DNA of 64,000 nucleotides from Marivita sp046591575. GTDB taxonomy: Bacteria; Pseudomonadota; Alphaproteobacteria; Rhodobacterales; Rhodobacteraceae. This document shows, in pieces, positions 17,505 to 26,013 of the stretch. The position numbers and the translations under genes are program-made. The notes under the pieces were generated by a model that saw only the letters and a program-made list of their open reading frames with translations, was not told the origin of the DNA and did not search any database. Every line of letters starts with the position of its first letter. Positions within the stretch are counted from its first letter, which is position 1. Location of the stretch: NCBI RefSeq assembly GCF_046591575.1, contig NZ_JBIQWA010000002.1, positions 124,001-188,000 of the forward strand, in the 5' to 3' direction.

Positions 17505-18272
17505 TCATATGCTGGAATACCCGCCTTCAATCATCATGGTTGTCCCGTTGACCAGATCCGAGGCAGGTGACGCCAGATAAAGCGCCATATCGGCGATTTC
17601 GACGGGCTCACCAAATCGGCCCAAAGGCGTGCGCGCAAGGAACGGGTCTTTCTTGTCAGGGGCCGACCAAAGCGCCTGACCCATTTCGGTCATCACCACC
17701 GTGGGGCAGATGGCATTGACCTGGACGTTGTGGGGGGCGGCTTCGGTCATCAGAGATTTCGTCAGCGCGTTCAGCCCGCCCTTGGAGCTGGCATAGGCGG
17801 CATGCTCGGGCAGGGCGATGACACCGGTTTGCGACGAGATGTTGATGATCTTTCCCTGCTTACGCCGCATCATGCCGGGCAGCAGCGCCTTGGACAAAAT
17901 GAAAGGCGCGCTCAGGTTCACCGCCAGCGTTTTTTGCCAATCGGCCAGATCATACTCGATGGCAGGCCCGGTGATGGCGATCCCGGCGGAATTGACCAGA
18001 ATGTCAATCTGATCAAATGCCTCCAGCGCCTGCTGTGCAACAGCTTCGGTTGCAACCGGATCTGCCAGATCGCCGGTGATCGGCACAATCCTGCGTCCTG
18101 TGACGGAGATTTTTTGGGCCAAGGCGTCAAGCCGTGTGGTGTCACGGCCATGCGCTGCGATATCCGCCCCGGCATCGGCGAACACCTCGGCGATTGCGGT
18201 GCCGATGCCAGAGGACGCCCCGGTGATCAAAGCGGTTTTGCCTGTGAGGCGAAAGCGCGTGTCCCAGCTCAT
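17505..18272 (-). CDS. SDR-family oxidoreductase of unknown polyol or sugar substrate
   Basis: A 255-residue classical SDR: TGASSGIG at the N-terminus, HGRDTTRLD (an Arg following the second strand suggests NADP acceptance), NSAG, ISSQTG with the catalytic Ser, and YASSKGG with the Tyr/Lys pair. It is close in style to gluconate 5-dehydrogenase and related enzymes. It starts 3 bases after the SIS-domain gene stop in the same operon. It could act on a hexitol- or keto-acid-derived substrate; the exact one is not visible. Confidence 0.75.
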   Translation of the reverse strand: MSWDTRFRLTGKTALITGASSGIGTAIAEVFADAGADIAAHGRDTTRLDALAQKISVTGRRIVPITGDLADPVATEAVAQQALEAFDQIDILVNSAGIAITGPAIEYDLADWQKTLAVNLSAPFILSKALLPGMMRRKQGKIINISSQTGVIALPEHAAYASSKGGLNALTKSLMTEAAPHNVQVNAICPTVVMTEMGQALWSAPDKKDPFLARTPLGRFGEPVEIADMALYLASPASDLVNGTTMMIEGGYSSI

Positions 18273-18275
18273 CGC

Positions 18276-18842
18276 TTACTCCAGATTGGTGTGATTGGCG
18301 CGCATCCTGTCGGGGGCGACCGCCAAACGGTCGCGCAGATCCAGAACAAGCACCTCGAAGAAAAGATACATCAGCGCTTCATAAAGTGACCCCATAGGCA
18401 GGATCGAGCTTGCGGCTGCACCCTGATCGGCGGCCATGGTCTGGGCTGGCAGGTGGATCGCCAGATCGGCGCTTTGCGGCACCGTACCCGCCGCTTCTGC
18501 CGTGATACAGATCACATGCGCGCCGCTGGTTTTGGCCACATCCACCAGTGCAGCGACGGTTGAAAACTGTCCCGGACCGGCGCTGACGAAAAGCACATCA
18601 CCCCGGCCTATGGGTGGTGCCGTCATGTCACCGACGATATGCGCATCAAGCCCCAGATGATACAGCCGCATGCCAAGCGCCTTCATCATCAGACCTTCGC
18701 GCCCGACGCCGTAGCACAGGATGCGACCGGCCTTGGCCAGCGTTTCCGACAGCGGCGGGATCTGTTCCAGCACCGTGCGCGACAGACCGGGGCGGAGTTC
18801 GTCAAGCAGCTGATCGGCAAGTGTATCGAGGTTCAGGCTCAT
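18276..18842 (-). CDS. SIS-domain protein, 6-phospho-3-hexuloisomerase-like
   Basis: A 188-residue single SIS (sugar isomerase) domain protein. It has GRILCYGVGREGLMMKALGMRL, then VLFVSAGPGQFSTVAALVDVA (the SIS phosphosugar loop) and HVICITAEAAG. Size and pattern resemble HxlB-type isomerases. Its ATG overlaps the dehydrogenase stop by ATGA. SIS isomerases are not part of the textbook ribitol or xylitol pathways, so either this locus handles a phosphorylated hexulose or the protein is an atypical pentose-phosphate isomerase. Function inferred from the fold only. Confidence 0.7.
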   Translation of the reverse strand: MSLNLDTLADQLLDELRPGLSRTVLEQIPPLSETLAKAGRILCYGVGREGLMMKALGMRLYHLGLDAHIVGDMTAPPIGRGDVLFVSAGPGQFSTVAALVDVAKTSGAHVICITAEAAGTVPQSADLAIHLPAQTMAADQGAAASSILPMGSLYEALMYLFFEVLVLDLRDRLAVAPDRMRANHTNLE

Positions 18843-19882
18843 GTCTGATCAAGCCGGATCTGGATCTTGACGTCCGTAGGATTGGCTGCGACCGCACGGT
18901 CGAACGCGGCGATGCTGTCATCAAAGGCAAAGGTTTCAGACACCAGTGGCTTGAGATCGACCTTGCCGGACCCCAGCAAGGCAATCGCCCGGTCATACAT
19001 ATTGGCATAGCGAAACACGGTCTCCATGCGCAGTTCCTTGGATTGCGCCAGAACGATGTCGACAGGCACCGGGTCCACCGGCATGCCGACCCAGACGACA
19101 CAGCCCGCCGGTGCCGCCGCTTCAAGCGCGGTCTGGATGGACGCGGCCGCCCCGGCGCATTCAAAGACCACATCGGCCCCCCAGCCTTCGGTCGCATCGC
19201 GCAGGATCTGGCCGGGATCGTCGCGCGGGATCAGAATGGGTTCGATATTGTCATACTGGGCTGCAACGCCCAGTTTGTCTTCGACCAGATCGGCAATATA
19301 GACCTTGGCGCACCCACCGGCCAGGGCCGCCAGTGCCACCATGATGCCAATCGGCCCCGCGCCGGTCACAAGTGCGACATCGCCCGGTTTGATCCGGGCC
19401 TTGGCGGCGGCCTGCATGCCGATGGCAAAGGGTTCGACCATGGCCCCTTCGGCAAAGCTGACACTATCGGGCAATCGGAAGGTAAAGGCGGCGGGATGCA
19501 CAACCGACGGGGTCAGACATCCATGCACCGGCGGCGTTGCCCAGAACCGCACCGACGGGTCAACATTGTAGACACCCAGCTTGGCCGCCTTGGAGCGTGT
19601 GTTGGGGATGCCCGGTTCCATGCAGACGCGGTCTCCGACAGCCAGATGTGTGACATCCGACCCGATCTCGGTCACGGTGCCTGCTGCCTCGTGGCCCAGA
19701 ACCATCGGGGCGTTCACAACGAACGGGCCGATCTTGCCGTGGGTGTAATAATGCACATCACTGCCGCATACGCCCACCGTGTGAATGGCGATGCGCACAT
19801 CTTCGGGGCCAAGCGCATCCGGCAGGTCAATGTCGCGCAGGGACAGTTCATTTGCCTTTTCCAGTACAAGTGCCTTTGCCAT
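18839..19882 (-). CDS. Zinc-dependent xylitol/polyol dehydrogenase (MDR family)
   Basis: A 347-residue medium-chain dehydrogenase that would oxidise xylitol or D-arabinitol to a ketopentose. Catalytic zinc ligands are visible: Cys in GVCGSDVHYYTHGKIG, His-Glu in GHEAAGTV, and a later EP pair. The NAD motif is GAGPIG and YIADLVEDK gives the Asp for NAD. The usual four-Cys structural zinc lobe is replaced by EPGIPNTRSKAAKLGVYNVD, with no Cys, as in some bacterial xylitol dehydrogenases. It is first of the enzyme genes after the regulator. Substrate inferred from context (xylB nearby). Confidence 0.85.
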   Translation of the reverse strand: MAKALVLEKANELSLRDIDLPDALGPEDVRIAIHTVGVCGSDVHYYTHGKIGPFVVNAPMVLGHEAAGTVTEIGSDVTHLAVGDRVCMEPGIPNTRSKAAKLGVYNVDPSVRFWATPPVHGCLTPSVVHPAAFTFRLPDSVSFAEGAMVEPFAIGMQAAAKARIKPGDVALVTGAGPIGIMVALAALAGGCAKVYIADLVEDKLGVAAQYDNIEPILIPRDDPGQILRDATEGWGADVVFECAGAAASIQTALEAAAPAGCVVWVGMPVDPVPVDIVLAQSKELRMETVFRYANMYDRAIALLGSGKVDLKPLVSETFAFDDSIAAFDRAVAANPTDVKIQIRLDQT

Positions 19883-19906
19883 CCGGGTCGTCCTTTTTCC
19901 TTGAGG

Positions 19907-20884
19907 TCAATCCGCGACGCGCTGCAAAAGCGCGGTTGCGGTGTTTTCATCAGTGACAAGCGTGTCGACAAATCCGCGCTTGAGCGATGCGGCGATAATC
20001 GGAACCTTATGCACCCCGCCTGCCGCAAGAATGACATTGTCGATGCGGGACATATCATCCAGCGACATCCCGATCACGCGCTGATTAAGCGGATGGTCGA
20101 TCAGATCGCCCTCGGCGTTCAGGATATGGCCGGTGATGTCCCCAACCCCGCCGCGGGCTTTCAGCTCTGCCGGGTCGATGTCGGCGGGCAGCGCGTCGCG
20201 CACCAGAAGCGACGAGTCAAGATCGCCGGTTGCCAACGCAATCGCCCCGCAGGACCGGATTTTGCCCAGCATTTCTTTGATCACGTCCTGATCGAGAAAC
20301 AACCCCTGGCTTTCGGCGCTTCCGGCATAAAGCGGGGCGGTGAAAAAGCTGTGCTCGGCATTGCACAGATCCGCCAGCCGCGTGGTGATTTCATAGCCGT
20401 TCACATCCGACCCGCGCGACACGCCGCCCATGATCGACACCACTTCAAGATCGGGCCGGTCCAGCGGCTGCATGTGCCGCGTTGCCAGATTAAGCGTGTT
20501 GCCCCACGACATGCCAAACCGCGTCAGGCGCTTGTCCTTGAGCAGATCCCCCAGATGCGCCCCAAGACCGGCGCTGACCAGCGGCGTGACCGACGCGCCA
20601 TCGGCGGGGCAGGGCACGACCACCGCGCGCAGCAGGCGAAACCGGCGTTCCAATTGCCATTCCAGATCGGCGGCCGCGGCAAACACGGAGTCGACGCTGA
20701 CCCGCAATATGCCCCGGCGGCGTGCCTCGCTCAGCGCCTTGTTCACCCGCAGCCGCGTGATGCCAAAGCGATCCGCCGCTTCTGCCTGCGTCATGCCTTC
20801 GATCTCGCAGGCCCAGGCCAGCCGAACCAAAAGCTGTTCTTCGGGGTCGATCTGATCAAGCTTGATAGAGCGCGACACGAGCAA
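19907..20884 (-). CDS. SorC/DeoR-type sugar-binding transcriptional regulator
   Basis: A 325-residue SorC-family regulator. The N-terminal helix-turn-helix reads EGMTQAEAADRFGITRLRVN followed by KALSEARRRGILRV. The long C-terminal effector domain resembles phosphosugar isomerases, with VSIMGGVSRGS and GGVGDITGHILN. Such proteins respond to phosphorylated sugars. It lies within the operon between the ABC permease genes and the dehydrogenase, so it is probably autoregulated and controls the divergent promoter region near 24,041-24,212. Confidence 0.88.
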   Translation of the reverse strand: MLVSRSIKLDQIDPEEQLLVRLAWACEIEGMTQAEAADRFGITRLRVNKALSEARRRGILRVSVDSVFAAAADLEWQLERRFRLLRAVVVPCPADGASVTPLVSAGLGAHLGDLLKDKRLTRFGMSWGNTLNLATRHMQPLDRPDLEVVSIMGGVSRGSDVNGYEITTRLADLCNAEHSFFTAPLYAGSAESQGLFLDQDVIKEMLGKIRSCGAIALATGDLDSSLLVRDALPADIDPAELKARGGVGDITGHILNAEGDLIDHPLNQRVIGMSLDDMSRIDNVILAAGGVHKVPIIAASLKRGFVDTLVTDENTATALLQRVAD

Positions 20885-20925
20885 CCGGTCCTTTCAGAAA
20901 AATGTGCAGGGATCGTGCGGGCGGG

Positions 20926-21744
20926 TCATTTGACGGCCCCCATGGTCAGCCCGCGCACCAGTTGTTTCGACGCGATCAGCGCAAAGATCAGAACCGGGAT
21001 CACAATCAGGGTCGAGGTCGCCATGATCTTGCCATAAGGCAGGTTGTAGCCTTCCATGAAGGACACCGCCATGGCCGGGGCCGTTTTGGCGTCGCTGCGG
21101 GTCAGGACAAGGCCGAACATCAATTCGTTCCACGAAAAGATGAACGAGAAAATGGCCGAGACAGCCACACCGGGCATTGCAAGCGGCAGGCAGATCTTGC
21201 GCATGATCGTGAATTGCGACGCGCCTTCCAGGCGGGCCGCTTCGTCCAGATCATAGGGAATGCCCCGGAACTGGTCGGTGACGATCCAGATGACGATCGG
21301 CAGGTTGAAGGTCAGGTAGATCAGGATCAGCGTGATGTGTTTGTCGAGCAATCCAAGATTGCGCGCGATCAGAAAGAACGGCAGCGCCAAGACAATCGGC
21401 GACACCATGCGGTTGGTGATGAACCAGAACCACAGGTCTTTCTTGCCGCGAAATTCGAACCGCGCCAGCGCAAAGGCCGCAGGCACCCCCAGTACCAGGG
21501 CAAGCAGCGTGGTGCAGACGGCGATGATCAGCGAATTGATCAGCGTCTGCAACACGCCGTCTTCGAACAACGCTTCGCGGTAATTGTCCAGGGTCGCGTC
21601 AAACAGCCAGACGGGCGGGGATTCCAGCGCGACAACCTGGGTTTTCAATGATGTGGTCACCATCCAGTAGAACGGGAACACGCACAGCGTGATGATCACG
21701 ACAAGCAGCGCAATTTGCGCCCAGAGGGAGCGGGAGGATGTCAT
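20926..21744 (-). CDS. Carbohydrate ABC transporter permease (MalG-type)
   Basis: A 272-residue inner-membrane permease with six hydrophobic segments and the EAA loop LDEAARLEGASQFTIMRKICLPLAMPG that contacts the ATPase. The C-terminus is LVRGLTMGAVK, typical of MalG/SmoG proteins. It starts 3 bases after the other permease gene. It works with the permease at 21,748, the binding protein at 22,697 and the divergent ATPase at 24,213 as a CUT1 polyol importer. Confidence 0.92.
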   Translation of the reverse strand: MTSSRSLWAQIALLVVIITLCVFPFYWMVTTSLKTQVVALESPPVWLFDATLDNYREALFEDGVLQTLINSLIIAVCTTLLALVLGVPAAFALARFEFRGKKDLWFWFITNRMVSPIVLALPFFLIARNLGLLDKHITLILIYLTFNLPIVIWIVTDQFRGIPYDLDEAARLEGASQFTIMRKICLPLAMPGVAVSAIFSFIFSWNELMFGLVLTRSDAKTAPAMAVSFMEGYNLPYGKIMATSTLIVIPVLIFALIASKQLVRGLTMGAVK

Positions 21745-21747
21745 CGC

Positions 21748-22614
21748 TCAGACCTCCTTGTAGAAGACGCGGATATAGATCTGCGCCAGGACGATGGTGA
21801 TAATCAGAAGAATGATGGCCTGCGCCGAGGCTAGCCCCTGATCAAAGGCGCGGAAGCCCACGCGCTGGATCAAAAGCGATATGAACTCGGTTGACGCCCC
21901 CGGTCCGCCACGCGTCAGGGTAAAGACCATATCAAACAGTTTCAGCGTATCCGCGGTGCGCAGGATCAGCACAGCCACAAGACCGGGCAGCAGGAACGGC
22001 AGTTGAACATACCGCAGGATGGTCCATTTCGACTTGGTCTCAAGCCGCGCGGCTTCCTCGATTTCGCCGGGAACCATGGTCAGCCCGGCAAGCAAAACCA
22101 GGGCGACAAACGGTGTCCATTGCCAGACATCCCAGAAGATAATCATGGCAAAGGCGTTTTGCGGATCGCCGATCCAGTTGATATCCGCGCCGCCCAACAG
22201 CTGGTTCACAACGCCGAATTTCTGGTTGAACATGACCTGTCCCAGCAGGCCGACAACCGCATAAGTCGTGGCCATCGGCAGAACCAGGCTCAGACGTGCC
22301 AGCGTTTTCAGCAGGGTCAAACCGGGCTGATGCAGCACCAGGGCAATGCCCAGCCCAAGAGCGATTTGGAGCGGCAAGGCGGTGCCCAGCAGAAAGAAGG
22401 TTCGCGACATGGCCTGCCAGAATGCTTCGTCGGTCAGCACGTCCCAATAGTTTTGAAGGCCGATGAATTCGACCCGCCGCAGCTGTGTCAGGTTGTAGAA
22501 ATGCAGGGATGTCCAGATCGCGTAAAGCAGTGGCGCGATGCCGACAATCGCAAGCCCAAAGACAGCAGGGCCAATGAAGGAAAAGATGGTTTTACGGGGA
22601 ACCTGACCGCGCAT
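21748..22614 (-). CDS. Carbohydrate ABC transporter permease (MalF-type)
   Basis: A 288-residue CUT1 permease with about six hydrophobic segments and the EAA loop EIEEAARLETKSKWTILRYV. GGAGG lies 5 bases before the ATG at 22,614. An in-frame extension further upstream would run through the intercistronic stem-loop and has no family similarity. It follows the binding-protein gene by 82 bases. Confidence 0.92.
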   Translation of the reverse strand: MRGQVPRKTIFSFIGPAVFGLAIVGIAPLLYAIWTSLHFYNLTQLRRVEFIGLQNYWDVLTDEAFWQAMSRTFFLLGTALPLQIALGLGIALVLHQPGLTLLKTLARLSLVLPMATTYAVVGLLGQVMFNQKFGVVNQLLGGADINWIGDPQNAFAMIIFWDVWQWTPFVALVLLAGLTMVPGEIEEAARLETKSKWTILRYVQLPFLLPGLVAVLILRTADTLKLFDMVFTLTRGGPGASTEFISLLIQRVGFRAFDQGLASAQAIILLIITIVLAQIYIRVFYKEV

Positions 22615-22645
22615 GTTGTCCTCCGGACGCTGCGACTTTGAAGGA

Positions 22646-22679
22646 TGACCGGAGACGCTTGAAACAGCGCCTCCGGTCA
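22646..22679 (-). promoter_or_regulatory. Intercistronic stem-loop between binding protein and permease genes
   Basis: TGACCGGAG (22,646-22,654) is exactly complementary to CTCCGGTCA (22,671-22,679), with a 16-base loop. A second pairing, TTGAAAC with GTTTCAA at about 22,685, overlaps it. No T-run follows. Stems here commonly protect the binding-protein message so that it is made in excess over the permeases. Confidence 0.65.
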
Positions 22680-22696
22680 GGTGTTTCAACGCTGTT

Positions 22697-24040
22697 TTAC
22701 TGCGCCAGAGGCTTGTCACCGGAGTAGTATCCGGCGGCTTCAAGCACCTCTTCCATACGGGTGCCAATCTCGGTCGCACCTTCCTCGGTGGTGACCTCGC
22801 CCAGCATCATCTTGGTGCCCCATTCCTGCACGATCTCGGTGATCTCGGGCCATTCTGCGAAACGCGGACGGAATTCAGGCACGCCGTCCTGCCAGCTTTC
22901 GACCAGCGCGGGCACGAATTTGAACTCTTCCAGACCGTCCTGTTGATAGACGGACTGACGGGCAGGCACGCCGCCGCGCTCAAGATATTCGCGGGCATTG
23001 GCCTTGGAGGTGGCCCACTGAATGAACAGATATGCCGCCGCCTGTTCGTCTTCGTCCGCCTGTGACGCCACCGCCATCGAAAAGCCCCCCAGCGCGGGCT
23101 TGCGGCCCGCAGGGCCTTTCGGTTCGGGAGCGATTTCAACGCAATCGGCGACTTTCGATGTTTCGGGCGATACGACCGACGAATAGAAGGCCGACCATTC
23201 GGTGATCATCGCCACATCGCCCTGTGCAAAGGCGTTGACCGTTTCGGCATGGTCATAGGCCACAATGCCATCGGGCATATACTGCATCAGATCCTGACGG
23301 AATTGCAGACCGGCCTGGCTTTCCGCGCTGTTCAGGTTGGAGCGGAAGTTTTCGTCCAGGAACGACCCGCCAAAGGGCCACAGAACGCGGGCAAAGCTGT
23401 CGGCGGACTGGGTCTCGTTGCGCTTGGACTGCAATGCAAACGCATATTTGCCATCCTTGGTGAGCGCCGGGCCGTAGACGTCTTTCAATTCGGTCCAGGT
23501 TTCGGGCGGGCCGTCAAAACCGGCCTCTTCCAGCATGCAGCGGTTATAGAACATCAGGCCCGAATAGTTGTCGACCGGAAGACCGTACACCGTGTCGTTC
23601 CAGCCGCCGAACGCGTTCAGGACAAGCGGGAAAAAGTCGTCAATATCCAGATCGGGATCAACAATATCGGGGAATTTTGCCTGCACATCCGCCAATGGCA
23701 GAACCCATTCATTTTCGGCAAAATTGCCCATCCAGACAAGGTCGATCAACGCGATATCCAGATCGCCGCCCGCGACAAAATCGCGGACCTGTTCACCCAG
23801 AGCGTTCTCATAGGGGTGCTTGATGATGTTGACCTTGATGCCGGTTTCTTCCTCGAAGGCGGGCAGCATGGCTTCGATGGCTTCATAGCCGGGGCGCAGA
23901 AGGAACACGACATCCACGGTTGTTCCGGCATAGGGTTCTGCCGCTTGTTTCAGGCTCCAGCCGTGGGTGTCTGCCACGGCCCCTGTGGCAATGAGGCTTG
24001 CCAAGGCGGCTGTGCCATAAAGGTTACGCAGTTTTTTCAT
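22697..24040 (-). CDS. Sugar/polyol ABC transporter substrate-binding protein
   Basis: A 447-residue periplasmic solute-binding protein (family 1). The signal peptide runs MKKLRNLYGTAALASLIATG to a cleavage near AVADTHG. Family-type segments include MLPAFEEETGIKVNIIKHPY, YGLPVDNYSGLMFYNRCMLE and GDVAMITEWSAFY. GGGAGGACG lies upstream of the ATG. It is the first gene of the minus-strand operon. The ligand is inferred to be a sugar alcohol from the enzymes encoded downstream. Confidence 0.9.
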   Translation of the reverse strand: MKKLRNLYGTAALASLIATGAVADTHGWSLKQAAEPYAGTTVDVVFLLRPGYEAIEAMLPAFEEETGIKVNIIKHPYENALGEQVRDFVAGGDLDIALIDLVWMGNFAENEWVLPLADVQAKFPDIVDPDLDIDDFFPLVLNAFGGWNDTVYGLPVDNYSGLMFYNRCMLEEAGFDGPPETWTELKDVYGPALTKDGKYAFALQSKRNETQSADSFARVLWPFGGSFLDENFRSNLNSAESQAGLQFRQDLMQYMPDGIVAYDHAETVNAFAQGDVAMITEWSAFYSSVVSPETSKVADCVEIAPEPKGPAGRKPALGGFSMAVASQADEDEQAAAYLFIQWATSKANAREYLERGGVPARQSVYQQDGLEEFKFVPALVESWQDGVPEFRPRFAEWPEITEIVQEWGTKMMLGEVTTEEGATEIGTRMEEVLEAAGYYSGDKPLAQ

Positions 24041-24212
24041 GACGATTTCGTCCTCCCAATGGTGTCTGGATTGGGGTCAATCCAAATGTATGACCTTGAT
24101 TACAAAAGTTACAAATCGCTTGAAAGTCAACACATATGTTCCTAACAAATAACATAAGTAGGGCGGGGACGCGCCGCGCGTGGTGCGGCCCGACATGCAG
24201 GGAGACACGGCT
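24041..24212. promoter_or_regulatory. Divergent promoter/operator region of the polyol locus
   Basis: 172 AT-rich bases between the oppositely oriented binding-protein and ATPase genes. ATGTT and AACAT form an inverted pair within ATATGTTCCTAACAAATAACA (about 24,135-24,156), and TTACAAAAGTTACAAATC (about 24,099-24,116) contains a direct repeat of TTACAAA. One of these is a plausible operator for the SorC-type regulator encoded in the operon. Confidence 0.5.
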
Positions 24213-25232
24213 TTGGCTGGCATCAAGATCAACGGATTGAACAAGTTTTACGGCGATACACAGGCGCTTTTTGACGTCAGCCTGGATATCGCGGATGGCG
24301 AATTCGTCGTCTTTGTCGGCCCCTCGGGCTGTGGGAAATCCACGCTTTTGCGGTGTCTGGCGGGGCTGGAAGGGGTCGATTCGGGCAGTATCGAAATCGG
24401 CGGTCGTGATGTTACCAAGGCCGAGCCGGTGGATCGGGATCTTGCCATGGTGTTCCAATCCTACGCGCTTTATCCGCATATGAGCGTGCGGGCGAATATG
24501 GAATTTGGCATGAAGGTGAATGGCTTGCCTGCCAAGGAGCGGGAAACGCGCATCGCCGAGGCGGCACGGATTTTGCAGCTTGGTGAGTATCTTGACCGCA
24601 AGCCATCGCAATTGTCCGGGGGGCAGCGACAGCGCGTGGCCATTGGCCGTGCGATTGTCAAAGACCCGAAAGTGTTCCTGTTTGACGAACCTTTGTCCAA
24701 TCTGGATGCCAAGCTGCGTGTCCAGATGCGGGTCGAGCTTGAGGGGCTGCACAAGCAGCTTGCCGCAACCATGATCTACGTCACCCATGATCAGGTCGAA
24801 GCGATGACAATGGCCGACAAGATCGTTGTGCTGAATGGCGGGCGAGTCGAGCAGGTGGGCACCCCGATGGAGCTGTATCACACACCCAATTCGCGCTTTG
24901 TTGCCGAATTTATCGGCTCTCCGGCGATGAATGTCTTTAGCCCGAAAGCCGGTCTGACCGATCTGGCGCTTAACCCGGCGACCGCGTTTGTGGGCTGCCG
25001 CCCCGAACATTTCGAGCTGGTCGCGCCGGGGCAAGGCCACGCGGATGCCACTGTCACTGTCAAAGAGCAGTTGGGTGGGGAAAGCCTGCTGTATCTGGGG
25101 CTGGCCGGGGGCACGAATGTGGTCGCGCGGGTTGATGGTGATGATGCCACGGATGTGGGGCAAAGCATTGGTCTGCGTATTCCGCCCAAACGCCTGCACC
25201 AGTTCGACAGCTCTGGCCACGCGCTGCACTAA
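24213..25232 (+). CDS. ABC transporter ATP-binding protein (MalK/SmoK-type)
   Basis: A 339-residue ATPase energising the polyol importer. Walker A is GPSGCGKST, the signature LSGGQRQRVAIGRAIV, Walker B VFLFDEPLSNLD, and the switch His is in YVTHDQVEAMT. A C-terminal OB-fold regulatory domain follows (VGCRPEHFEL onward). The TTG at 24,213 is preferred because GGGAGA lies 7 bases before it and family proteins begin MAGIK-like; an in-frame ATG at 24,195 and GTGs at 24,180/24,183 are alternatives. It heads the plus-strand half of the locus. Confidence 0.92.
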   Translation: MAGIKINGLNKFYGDTQALFDVSLDIADGEFVVFVGPSGCGKSTLLRCLAGLEGVDSGSIEIGGRDVTKAEPVDRDLAMVFQSYALYPHMSVRANMEFGMKVNGLPAKERETRIAEAARILQLGEYLDRKPSQLSGGQRQRVAIGRAIVKDPKVFLFDEPLSNLDAKLRVQMRVELEGLHKQLAATMIYVTHDQVEAMTMADKIVVLNGGRVEQVGTPMELYHTPNSRFVAEFIGSPAMNVFSPKAGLTDLALNPATAFVGCRPEHFELVAPGQGHADATVTVKEQLGGESLLYLGLAGGTNVVARVDGDDATDVGQSIGLRIPPKRLHQFDSSGHALH

Positions 25233-25242
25233 GACAGTGACG

Positions 25243-26013
25243 ATGCTTTCCTCTGCCCCGCCGATCGCCCTGTCGACCCTGTTCGACGACGTCGACCTTG
25301 TGATCTTTGATTTTGACGGGGTGGTGGCCGACAGTGAGGTCATTTCGCTATCCACCTTGCAACAGGCGCTGGCGGATTTCGGAATTGATATGACGCCGGA
25401 GGCGGTGCGCAAACGGTTTTTGGGCACGTCCATGAAGACGATGCTGGACTATGTCGGCACGCTGAACCCTACACGTCCGGTTGCGGAGTTTCCCGATCAC
25501 TGGCAGGCGACCCTGTTTCAGCAGTTTGAACGGCATCTTGTGCCGGTGCCGGGGGTGGTTCCGCTTGTCGATCAGTTGGATGCTGCGCGCATCGGCTATT
25601 GCATCGCGTCCAGCAGTTCGTTCACCCGTCTTGGTGTGGCGTTGGACGCGATGTCCCTGACGGCGCGGTTCAGCCATGTGTTCAGCGCCGAACAGGTGGT
25701 TCGCGGCAAGCCCGCGCCTGATTTGTTTCTCTATGCGGCGGGTCAGCTTGACGTTGCGCCATCGCGGTGTCTGGTGATCGAGGATTCGCCCTTTGGGGTG
25801 CAGGCGGCCAAAGCCGCCGACATGCGCTGCGCCGGATTTGTGGGCGGGCAACATATGATCGGCATCCGCGACGCGCATGCCGCGCGGCTGAGCGCTGCGG
25901 GGGCGGATCTGATCGTGCAGAGCTTTGCCCATGTGATGCCAGAAGATATTGCGCGCGGACAGACACGCCGACAGTCTGGCGCGGACACGAGTGAGGAACG
26001 CCCGAACCGATGA
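25243..26013 (+). CDS. HAD-superfamily phosphatase (beta-phosphoglucomutase-like)
   Basis: A 256-residue HAD hydrolase: motif I VIFDFDGVVADSE, motif II CIASSSSFTR, the Lys motif VRGKPAPDLF, and motif IV VIEDSPFGVQAAKAA. A helical cap lies between motifs I and II. Enzymes of this group dephosphorylate small sugar phosphates and often accompany sugar or polyol operons to relieve sugar-phosphate stress. The ATG at 25,243 lies 10 bases after the ATPase stop; an in-frame GTG at 25,237 is also possible. Its stop overlaps the xylulokinase start (ATGA). Confidence 0.87.
   Translation: MLSSAPPIALSTLFDDVDLVIFDFDGVVADSEVISLSTLQQALADFGIDMTPEAVRKRFLGTSMKTMLDYVGTLNPTRPVAEFPDHWQATLFQQFERHLVPVPGVVPLVDQLDAARIGYCIASSSSFTRLGVALDAMSLTARFSHVFSAEQVVRGKPAPDLFLYAAGQLDVAPSRCLVIEDSPFGVQAAKAADMRCAGFVGGQHMIGIRDAHAARLSAAGADLIVQSFAHVMPEDIARGQTRRQSGADTSEERPNR

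Noticed and set aside
18614..21037. An 807-codon plus-strand frame across the SIS, dehydrogenase and regulator genes
   Set aside because: Runs antisense to three recognised genes and reads as low-complexity basic sequence; a shadow frame.
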